64,000 nucleotides of DNA from Pithys albifrons albifrons (taxonomy: Eukaryota > Chordata > Aves > Passeriformes > Thamnophilidae). Each line of letters opens with the position of its first letter. Within the stretch, counting starts at the first letter, position 1. The stretch is from NCBI RefSeq assembly GCF_047495875.1, contig NC_092460.1:13816520-13880519 (forward strand), in the 5' to 3' direction. A model generated the notes under the pieces. The model saw only the letters and a program-made list of their open reading frames with translations, was not told the DNA's origin and made no database searches. Positions 24,769 to 34,152 of this stretch are shown piece by piece. The translations under genes were made by a program, and so were the position numbers.

Positions 24769-25172
24769 TCACGTCTTTCTCTCGCCCCGGCAGATGGATT
24801 TGGAGGATTGTACGTACTCGGGGTTATTGCTGCTACCTGCTATTTTAGCAGGAAAAGCCCCCGCGTGCAGGAGAGAACAAAGCCCGAGGATTCCCGAGGT
24901 CTCCATTGATGCAGAAGGCACCGAGCGGAGCGTGAAAGAGATAACAGAAGCGCAGCAAGATCCTCCTCCCTCCCTCCCCAGCTCCCTCCGCCTTCCTCGC
25001 CCTCCAATTCAAGGAGCAGAGGCTGGTTTGTGAATGAGGAGCCGAGACTCGTTCAGACGGAACAAATAACCAATAAAGGCGCACAATAGCGGCTGCTGCG
25101 AGCCGGAGTCAGCAAGGCAAAGGCAGCGGTTCTCAGAAGGGGCTTATTTCCCGAGGAGTCATTGGTGCGTGG
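24769..25172. promoter_or_regulatory. CpG-rich segment, candidate promoter or enhancer
   Basis: By eye this 400-bp segment holds about 25 CpG dinucleotides, while surrounding DNA has about one per 100-200 bp, so it looks protected from CpG loss. It contains CCAATAAAGGCGC near 25072, GCACAATAGCGG near 25081 (SOX-like ACAAT core) and several GA-rich elements. A pyrimidine-rich tract ending in CAG at 24791-24793, directly before an ATG, resembles a splice acceptor. The frames running through the segment encode nothing I recognise. It could be an unmethylated CpG island at a transcript start, or a conserved enhancer. Neither is proven. Confidence 0.5.
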
Positions 25173-26030
25173 CAGATGGAAGGAACTAATAAAATATTAT
25201 GGCCTTGCAGAGCTTTGATCTTCCTGCTTTTTATATTTTTCCCCTTCTTCCCAAGGGTACAGGCTGTAATATCAAAGTGAATAGGGTGGAAATCTCATTT
25301 GGAAAAGGCTGCCCTGGCAGCGTGGCTCGTGGAGAGAATTCAGGAGCCCTGATCGGCACTCGGTGCTGGTGTGGGCTGGATTTGAGCTGCAGTGGAGTTT
25401 TGTAGCCTTTGTAGACCTATATCCATTCCCATTCTCTTGATGCCAGTGTGTCTTCAGCCTTCTTGCAGGTCTGCTGGAGCAGGGGTGAGCTGAGAACAGC
25501 CATTTTGCAGCCTTGCACTAATTTTGCAGATTCTGGATTATATGCAAGAAAGACTATATGCATTTTGGGGGCCAGTGCACTCTCCTGATTTCTGTTCCAA
25601 CTGCTGCAGCTCACAGGGACCCAGCAGCCTTGAGCTGGGGCCCTCAGCAGCCAACAGCTTTTAATCTAATTTTCTTACTGTGACTAATCTGTAGGGTGAA
25701 TAGGTTTGGGTTTTGTCTCTGTGGCTGTGAAGCAGAGAAATTTGTTTTCTTTCTGGAGAAGTCACTGTGGTAAGAGCCTCAGCCCTGGGGCTTGAATGGA
25801 TAGCACAAGTTTTAGCTGCATGCAGAGCTGCTTCCCTGGACAGTGAGAGCTCTCCTTGATCTCAGGTTGTCTCTCTGCTGTTGTCTGTCAGTCTGAACGG
25901 AGGGCTAGCCAGTCACTGAGGGCTTTATCGCTGCATGGAATTGAACTGTATTTTTTGTTCTCTCCTTAACGAGGGATGTTTGTGTCTCTAGAAAATGCTT
26001 TCTTTATCTGGTCTGATCTTGTTCAGAACT
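25173..26030. other. Non-coding stretch, nothing recognised
   Basis: No repeat, RNA gene or exon is identified between the CpG-rich segment and the next CR1 copy. Confidence 0.6.
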
Positions 26031-26515
26031 ACTTCTGGGCCCCTCAGTTGAGAGGCTGGACCAGGGCCAGAGAAGAGCAACGAGGCTGGAGAAGGGACTG
26101 GAGCACAAGTGCTATGGAGAGAGGCTGAGGGAGCTGGGGGTGTTTAGCCTGGAGAAGAGGAGGCTCAGAGGTGACCTCAGCACTGTCTGGAACTGCCTGA
26201 AGGGAAGTTCTGGCCAGGTGGGGGTTGGTCTCTTCTCCCAGGCACTCAGCAATAGGACAAGGGGGCACGATGGGCTCAAGCTCTGCCAGGGGAAATTGAA
26301 GTTGGAGAGCAGAAAAAACTTCTTTGCAGAGAGAGTGCTCAGGCATTGGAATGGGCTGCCCAGAGAGGGGGTGGATTCCCCATCCCTGGAGGTTTTTCAA
26401 CTGAGATTGGCCGTGGCACTGAGTGCCATGATCTGGAAAGGGACTGGAGTTGGACCAAGGGTTGGACTTGATGATCTTGGAGGGCTTTTCCAACCCAATT
26501 GATTCTATGATTCTT
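26031..26515 (+). mobile_element. CR1 LINE, plus strand (younger group)
   Basis: Sense-oriented CR1 3' end of about 485 bp. The frame at 26140-26502 is open over [32 protein letters not shown] and [20 protein letters not shown]. It then reads on past the normal stop, because TGGTAAAGG has become TGGAAAGG near 26435. A 13-bp deletion at 26049/26050, bounded by TT in sibling sequence, removes CAGGAAGGAGATT and shifts the upstream frame. One extra codon is present in GHDGLKLCQ. The tail is ATTCTATGATTCT. The element is clearly non-functional. Confidence 0.97.
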
Positions 26516-29500
26516 TCCTGAGCTCCTGCCATCCCTCCTTGCCTCCTCTAAGCAGTGGTTCCTGCTCCACCTTAGCATGGCAGCTCTGTCACAGTCAGCA
26601 TTCGATGCTGCCCAGTGGCTGTTCCACATCTCAGCCTCTGATGGATCTCCCAGGCTTGGTATCACCAGTTTCTGCCTTGGCCCCCACTGCCAGCCAAGGT
26701 ACCAACCTGCCCCCATGGTGCATCCATGACTCCCTGTTGTTTGCTCCTTGTTGTAGTGCTCGTTACAACCAATGGAAATGGGTGCTTTGTCCCTGGAGTT
26801 AATAACACCCGGAGGGTCTTGCACCACCAGCCCCTGGAGTTTGTTGTCTATGAGAGTATGTTGTCAAGTTCAAGTTGGTGTTAAGGGCAGTGTTGCTCCT
26901 TCCCTGGGAAGGTGTTGGTGAAGCTCCATGGTTTAACTCCTGGAGCAGAGGTGGGAACAGGAGGGATCTGCTGTATGTGAGGGGAAACTCCCCACAGCTT
27001 TGTGTTTAGCTTTTATTTTATTTTCTGTAGTGCAGTGTGGGAGGGTTATCTTGCTTTGTTAAAGAAACACAGGATGCTTCCAGTTTGGGTTTGTCTTGTC
27101 TGAATCAAAATGTATAGGGCTTCTTACCAAGAAGAAATGGTGCAGAGCTGCATCCAGACAAAACCTGAATCTGTTAGCAGAGATGGGAAGTGTAGGGAAA
27201 TCATACACATGTCATGACTTTCATTTGATGATTGCCTCAGAACTGTGGGGCTACAAACAGGTAAGAGGAAAGGATTTGTTTAGTGTCAGGGTATAACATT
27301 GCAAGTCAGGAGCCCCATGAGGCCCTTCTGTTCCAGATACCATTTTGCTTTTTTTGACCATGAATTTACTGCATTCCATGGCAGGTCCCATGGGCACTTA
27401 AGCACAATAGCTGGAGGGCTCTGGATTAGGGTGCAATAGCAAATCTGTAGATGTGCAGCTACAGAGTCCCTTCCAGCTGTGTCACAGATCTTGCTTGCCT
27501 GGCTTCATTTTAGCAGAAAGCTAAAGTGGTTTTCTAACCAGTTAACTCCCTTTGCTGGGCAGAGGGGAGGGAAGGAAAGGTTGGATTCTGCCTCGAGGTG
27601 GGCGCAGAAGGAGTTTTCCTGGTCAGAAAGAGGAGACCCCAATGGATGCAGGTGATAATCAGGGCAGGGAGATGCCTGTGGGAGTCAGGACTGGTTTTTT
27701 TATTTGGTGTGTATAGTTTAACACTGAGAAAACTGACAAATTATGAGTTAAAGTGGTTCTTCTGTCCTTTAAATTTAAGAGCAAACTAGTGAGGGAGGCC
27801 TGTACTGATTGAAGGCTTAAAATAATATCTTGAGGTTTGTTTTTTTTTTTAAACTTGGTTTGCCAAAAAACTCTTACTAAGGCTTTTTGTGCTGATCTTG
27901 GACAAGAAAACATTGCAAAATACCACATTCTCCTTAGATGATAACATTGTTTCCTGCCCTGCTCTAATACCAGCCATGCTGTCCTTTTGCCTCAATTCCT
28001 GGGATTGCTTTACTCAAATGTTTGTGTTCTCCACTGCGCTGGACTCTGACACTTCCTACTGCTTTGGGAGTACTGGCTGAAACTGCTCCAAGCCTCAAGG
28101 CAGCACAGCCCAAATGCTTTACTTGCTGCTCTGGATCTAAATTTGTGTTGTTCCCAGCTGATATTCCTGACAAGATCCCACCCCTTCACCTCCAGAGAGC
28201 CGGGAGGGATATATAAATCCAACCAACTGGATTTCTAATTGCCACATGGAAGAGACAAGATAAGCTCCAAAGCTGCATCCCTCGGCTATCCCCCAGGGGC
28301 ATCACGGAGCTCTGGAGTTCAGGTCCTCACAGATAACACAGTTCCTTCTGCAGGCAGGTGGGCTTGGATTTCAGAATGGCCTGATCTGACACTGGTAGCT
28401 GGTTCTGTTTGGAGCAGATGTATCTGCCTGCAGTCCTGCATTAGCTGTTTGCCCCATCCCTCAAACAGATGCCGGATTTCTTGCCTTTGTTTCCACCACA
28501 GTATTTAATTTAAACAGACAAGATCCAAACTCAACCAGGCAGGTTTGCAGTAAGCTCTGTGGGGAGGGTATTTTCCATGGCAGCAAAGCCTGTGACAGAC
28601 AGAATGGCAGTGTCCTCATGTCCCACATGGACCTCAGCCCATCTTTCTCAGTGCTTTACAATGCAGTAAACCAGCATCTCCTTTTAGCAGAGCAGGCAAT
28701 AACAGGACCACAAGCTGGTCTGACTGCAGCCATTGGCAGCACCAAAACCTGCCCGCCTCCTGTCTGAGCTGGGAGAGTTTCCTCCTCGCAGGTTTCTGTC
28801 ACATGGTACACATCATCTCCTTGTGCTGTTCACTGTCTCCTCTGCTCCAGGAGCTACACAGGGGGAAAGCTCTTGGCCAATATCAGGGTGAATTTTCCAG
28901 ACTATTCCCACTGGGATTTCATTGCTTGCAACCTTTAGTGTGGTTATTTTTTTCCTTCTTAAACCCAGGGATCTGTAACTTTAATTAGTTGACTGTGGAC
29001 ATAAGTTTGTTTGATACATGACAGTTTTGATGGGGAAATATAAGCAGTGGAGGTGGTTAGTGGAGGTGCTCAGGATTAGTAGTTTTGTTCTGTGGAAAAA
29101 AATTCAAGGGTTAGTGTCTTTTTTTCTTATCTTTCTTTTTCCTGAACCTGGATACAAACTCAAAATTTCCCCCTAGAAACCTCACACAGCAACAACCAAA
29201 TCAGAAGTTGCAGATCCCACCCCCCTCATCCTCATTTTAAATAAGATCCTTAATTCTATTTATAACCTGTATTTAAACAAAGATTTTTATAAATACCCCA
29301 AAGTATTCCTGATGACTCATTACTTTAAAAATGTCAAAATAGGAATTTCAAAGCTTTTCTTTTTTCCCCCATTCATTGTTTAACAAAGGTATTTCAGTGC
29401 ATTTGTTGAATCATGGATTTGTTTAAAGTAAGAGATGTCTTTGCATACCTGTCTTTGCTGGCACAGCCACAGCAGGTTCAGGGGATGGTTCAGAGGGGGA

Positions 29501-29714
29501 CTCCCAGCAGTCTGTGTGACCTGGCTGGTTGCCATCCACCCCTGATGTGGACACAGGCAGGCCAAGTTCCTGTGTCCACTTGGGGATGATCATTCTGCTG
29601 CTTTGCAACCTGGTGCAGAGTTGAGCAGGCAGGACAGCAGCCAGTGTAGCTGGGCAGGGTTGTGTGTGCATTGCTGGGGCTTGTCTGACCCTGCAAGGGC
29701 ACCCAAGAGGAGAT
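26516..29714. other. 3.2-kb non-coding stretch
   Basis: No repeat or exon recognised. A T-run sits at about 27838-27850. An AT-rich block at about 29230-29390 (TTATAAATACCCC and flanks) is low in CpG and shows no coding potential. Confidence 0.55.
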
Positions 29715-30409
29715 GGAGCAGCGGACTGGGCAGAAAGGAATCTGGGGGGACTGAGTGACAGGAAGCTCAACAGGAGCCAACAGTGTGCCCAGGTGGCCAA
29801 GAAGGCCAATGGGATCCTGGCCTGGATCAAAACTAGCGTGGCCAGCAGGCCCAGGGCAGTGACCCTTCCCCTGGACTCTGCCTTGGGGAGGCCACACCTT
29901 GAGTGTTGTGTTCAGTTCTGGGCCCCTCAGTTCAGGAAGGAGATTGAGGGGCTGGAGCGGGGCCAGAGAAGAGCAACGAGGCTGGAGAAGGGACTGGAGC
30001 ACAAGTGCTGTGGGGAGAGGCTGAGGGAGCTGGGGGTGTTTAGCCTGGAGAAGAGGAGGCTCAGAGGTGACCTCAGCACTGTCTAGAACTGCCTGAAGGG
30101 AAGTTCTGGCCAGGTGGGGATTGGTCTCTTCTCCCAGGCACTCAGCAATAGGACAAGGGGGCATGGGCTCAAGCTCTGCCAGGGGAAATTGAAGTTGGAG
30201 ATCAGAAAAAAATTCTTTGCAGAGAGAGTGCTCAGGCATTGGAATGGGCTGCCCAGAGAGGGGGTGGATTCCCCATCCCTGGAGGTTTTTAAGGTGAGAT
30301 TGGGCGTGGCACTGAGTGCCATGATCTGGTAAAGGGACTGGAGTTGGACCAAGGGTTGGACTTGATCTTGGAGGTCTTTTCCTACCCAGTCGATTCTGTG
30401 ATTCTATGA
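29715..30409 (+). mobile_element. CR1 LINE, plus strand, longest younger-group copy
   Basis: Sense CR1 copy of about 695 bp ending in GATTCTGTGATTCTATGAC. The 5' limit is approximate: similarity begins around CAGAAAGGAATCTGGGGGG at 29730 and may extend a little upstream. The coding part is described separately. It carries the FKVRL variant (GTTTTTAAGGTGAGATTGG) shared with the copy at 50355, not the FQLRL variant of the other younger copies. An overlapping 457-codon minus-strand frame is antisense to it. Confidence 0.97.
29740..30332 (+). pseudogene. CR1 ORF2 remnant with a single nonsense change
   Basis: The frame runs from [14 protein letters not shown] through [49 protein letters not shown] and LRGDLSTV. 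It is stopped by TAG at 30084-30086, where sibling copies have TGG for Trp. The same frame then resumes through [16 protein letters not shown] (the sibling form is VGVGLF) and [20 protein letters not shown]. It represents the C-terminal region of CR1 ORF2p. The endonuclease and catalytic RT core are missing through 5' truncation. Confidence 0.9.
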
Positions 30410-30630
30410 CCGAAAGCCTTGTCCGTGGCCATAACCTTGGCCTGAGCTCAGAGGAATAACTGAATGAACTGAGCAAAGGTGCAGACCTGCACTGGCCTCC
30501 TCCCACCTCTGCCCAATGCAGCTGAGCCTGCCCAGTGGATGTTACTCCTGTTGGCGTGTAGCAGATGGTTCTCTCCAGGACTTTACTGCTTCTTTGCTGC
30601 TGCTTGGCTGGACTTAGCACCAGGTTCCCG

Positions 30631-30724
30631 TCTTGGAGAGAGAGGAGCCAAGAGTAAGCAGGCTCATACCTGCTCACACCAGTGTCCTGCTGGTTGGACT
30701 GCCAAGGGGCTTCCCATCCTGCCT
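30631..30724 (+). repeat. 94-bp repeat, copy A
   Basis: This segment recurs at 34059-34152 in the same orientation with five mismatches (about 95% identity by my alignment) and no indels. It begins TCTTGGAGAGAGAGGAGCC and ends near CTTCCCATCCTGCCTT. Flanks on both sides are unrelated between copies. It is not CR1, SINE or LTR sequence that I recognise. Confidence 0.9.
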
Positions 30725-33378
30725 TGCTCTCTGCATAACCCCTGCCTTTACCTTGCTCTGGTGTGACCAGTGTGGAAAGGATTAGAGATATTTCTGTAGC
30801 TATTCCAAAATAACAGATGTTCCCAGCAGTGGGAATCTCCTCTACCCTGTGTGGGAGCAGCATTCAGTACAACCTGAGCTCTGAGTTAGTTTTATCTCCT
30901 GCCTGTAATTTTCACAAGGAAATGGAGATAGTGGCAGCTTGTGAGAAATGCAAGTAGATTTGGGTCTAAAATGAGAAATACTAGAAGGGTGAAGTCTGTG
31001 GGCAGATATTTATGCTGGGACATGCAGCATAGCCATGTTTGTCACCTTTAATTGTAAGATGCCCAACCCAAGTTCAGTGTGGCATATCCAAGTCCCTGCT
31101 GGGGAGGGAAGCTGTGTCCCTGCTGTTTTGGAAGTAGGGAACCAAAGTGAAATGGCTTTGTTCTGTGTCCTTCTGCCCAGATCTGGGGGCTGTGTCCTGG
31201 CAGGAGCATGGTGAGCACTCCCCAGAGGGAGTGCCCCAGGAGGGTTCACCTCTTCCATTATGACTGAAAATGAAACTCTTATTCAGCCAAGGGTAAAACC
31301 AATAGGGGACTGCCCCCAAGGTTGCCTTTATTTCTCATACAGTCTTTCCTGGTGTGTTTTTCTTGTGCTTCCTTCTCAAGGCTGGGAGGAACAGACACCC
31401 CTGAGGGCCAGGTGTCCCAGAGAACCACAGATATCCATCAGCCCCAAGCTTTTTCCAGCCTGGTTTCATTTGCTGAGCTCTTGCTCAGTCTGCAGCCTCT
31501 CACATGAGTGGTTTGCAGATGCCTGGTAGTGCCAGCTGTGGTGAAAGCTTCTCTGGGTGTGCAGGCAGGCCCCTCACCAGGATGGGATTAATTTGCAGGG
31601 TATGTGGAGACTCACTGTGGCACATGAAATGGTCTGGAGATAGTTTTTCAAAAGATGAAGTGGGACCTTTATTATCAGGGAGCCCAGGCCTGTGGATTCC
31701 TATTCCAGAGGCCACACAGGAGGTATGAAGTGAGTGGCCCTTTGCCTGCCTACAGGGTGTACTGCCAACAGACACCTTCCTTCACTGCCTCCTCACCCCC
31801 TTTTCCACCAGCTTTTCCTTTCTTACCTTTAACAAGCCCTCCGCAGCAGAGGTTTTGGGGGACCCCAGAGAGGTTCTACTCCTTCATCTACAGGACAAAC
31901 CCTGTGGCTCCCCTGGAACACCCAGACTTTGTCCTGACGGCTCTTGCCTATGCTGTTGAGAGCAGACCCTCTCTCCTGGCACGATGGCTGTCATGGGTCA
32001 CTTCAACAAGCCTGGTGTGTTGTCTCCATGGGAACATCTGCCAAAAATCCAGGGCAGGTAGGAACCTGAATGGAAACAGATGAGCCTTGACAGAGAAATA
32101 AGATATCACAGGGTACCTAAGAGCTGGCAAACATCAGCCTCTCTTTGCTGTGTCCTGTCTTTGTTTGATCCTATGCTTGGCTGATGAAGGGGAGAGACAT
32201 TGTGTTACTTCGCTGTGCAGGACGTGACAGAACACTTGGCTGGCCAGAAACTTCTCTGACACCCACATGAACTCAAGGAATTTGTCAATAAGCTCCCACC
32301 TGCCTTGGAGAGCAGTTCAGGATCAGCATCTGCTGAGAATCCTAATTATCCCTCTTCCCTGCCAAATATTTTGTGGTTGTCAGCTCAGCACAGGTTTGTC
32401 ATATAAGACTTGGAGTCTGCCTGTGCTGATGCTGCTACAGATGAGTAGATGAGGACACAGTTACGTTCTTATTCCCCACAGTGGATATCCCTATGAATCC
32501 AGGGTTGCTTTAGCTACCAAGATGAAAGGCAGGGGATCAAGTGGACTGAAGTGTGGGGACTTTGAGGAAAACCTGGGTGTCTTCTGGATGCTGAGGAGGC
32601 TGTGATTTGGGTTGGGGCTGCTTTTTTGGGTGTGTACATCAGAGGAAACCATCATTATGTTCAGGTTTCAATGGCTCTTCAGTAGTTTTGGTGGAAGGCA
32701 GGCAGGCAGGCAAGCTGCCCTTTGGAGCTGATCTCTCCAAAACTGAGCCAAGGTGCTGTTCAGGGAACTGTGACTCGGAGACTGCTGTTCTCTTTTGTGC
32801 CCAGAGAGAGAGGCTTTCTCTTTCAATAGTAAGTAGCTTGTTTCCTACGTAGGATCAAATAATAGAAAACCCCACAGCATCACAATGCAGGGACTGTCGG
32901 GCTTTTTCCTCAGGTATAAGCACTTATTTCAGTATTTGTTTTTAATTTCCTTACTTTCTTTCCTCTAAATCCTTCTAAAATGTATCAAATATCTCCTCAA
33001 ATGGCACATTTCTGAGCATGATTCTTCCATTTCTTGTGTACAGTATTTTCTTCCAGGCTTTGTGAAGTCCTCTTTGTTAGAATGAAATGCAGAAGAGCCA
33101 GATGGTTTGGCCAGAGTCCAGTTACCTAAGAAACACAGCACCAGGACCCTATCAGAAACTATTTCCTCTAAAGATCACGCTCGGCTTGCTTTGTTCTAAT
33201 AACCAGCTTAAAAGTCAACATCAAGCTGTCAGTACCTATTTTTTCCTTCATAATTAATCCACAAAGTTCAGCCTGGAATCAATATAAATGACCTCATAGC
33301 CTTTTTTTTTTTTAGTCATTCCTCAAACAATGTTTCTCCACATGACTTGTCCTTTAGAGGTGTGTTGAATGGTGACTC
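30725..33378. other. 2.7-kb non-coding stretch
   Basis: No gene or interspersed repeat recognised. It contains a short GGCA-type tandem at 32696-32713 and thirteen T residues at 33302-33314. Confidence 0.55.
32696..32713 (+). repeat. Short (GGCA)n tandem
   Basis: Four tandem AGGC units with a trailing AG. This is a small microsatellite without further significance. Confidence 0.8.
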
Positions 33379-33421
33379 GATGATCTTGGAGGTCTTTTCT
33401 AACCTTAATAATTCTATGAGT
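33379..33421 (+). mobile_element. Very short CR1 3' end
   Basis: GATGATCTTGGAGGTCTTTT, then CTAACCTTAATAATTCTATGA, is the terminal 43 bp of a CR1. This copy was truncated almost immediately after reverse transcription began. It has no coding part. Confidence 0.85.
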
Positions 33422-34058
33422 CACATAAGTCTTTTCCCCTCAGTAATACTGCAGTGGGAGTTTCTATTGCCTCTTGCTCTCCCTGGCCCAAAGTGTCGGG
33501 GTTGTCTGTACACTTGGGGAAGCTGGAGTAGCTCTGACACCTTCCTGGTCTCCAGTGGTTTTAGAGACCAAAAACTGTTGTTCCACAGTTGTTCTGCCCT
33601 TTGGGAATGGATGGATGAGGGATGAGGTGTGTTCTTCAGCCTGTGTATCTGCTGTGTGCTGAGGTGCAGGTGTTTCTGTGTATGTGAGGTTTGTGACATG
33701 AAACTTGGAGCAAACTCTAGATTTATTTCCCAAAAGGACGGATGCCAGGGAGTTGCTGGGTCCCTGCTGGGAAGGGATGTGGGTGGACTTGGTCATTCAC
33801 CTCCCTTCAGCATGTGAAGTGGGTTGGGTGGATCTCTCCAAGATGTCATCAGCCACTTTGCTGCAACAAGAAGATTCTTCTGCTGGGAAAAAGCTTTAAT
33901 TTGTTCCTTTTTTTTTTCCTTAGAATGTTTGAGGTAATGTTAGATTTTCAATCTGGATTCAGACTTGAATGAACATCTGAGTTTTTCTTCAGCAGAAAAT
34001 ATAAAGGAACATTTGGTTTGATTCAGGGGAGGCATTCTTGCTTCAGTTCAAATTCTTA
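33422..34058. other. Non-coding stretch, nothing recognised
   Basis: About 640 bp without an identifiable feature. A T-run lies near 33908-33918. Confidence 0.6.
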
Positions 34059-34152
34059 TCTTGGAGAGAGAGGAGCCAAGAGTAAGCAGGTTCATACCTG
34101 CTCACACCAGTGTCCTGCTGGTTGGATTGGCAAGGGGCTTCCCACCCTACCT
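34059..34152 (+). repeat. 94-bp repeat, copy B
   Basis: Direct repeat of 30631-30724, about 3.4 kb downstream of copy A. Mismatches include AGG-T-TCATACC for AGG-C-TCATACC, and GGATTGGCAA for GGACTGCCAA. No poly(A), target duplication or terminal inverted repeat is apparent. It may be a local dispersed duplication or two fragments of an unrecognised repeat family. Confidence 0.9.

Noticed and set aside
29490..30863. 457-codon minus-strand open frame, the longest in the window
   Set aside because: Most of it is antisense to the CR1 copy at 29715-30409, and the same antisense peptide recurs over other CR1 copies. The rest has no recognisable domain.
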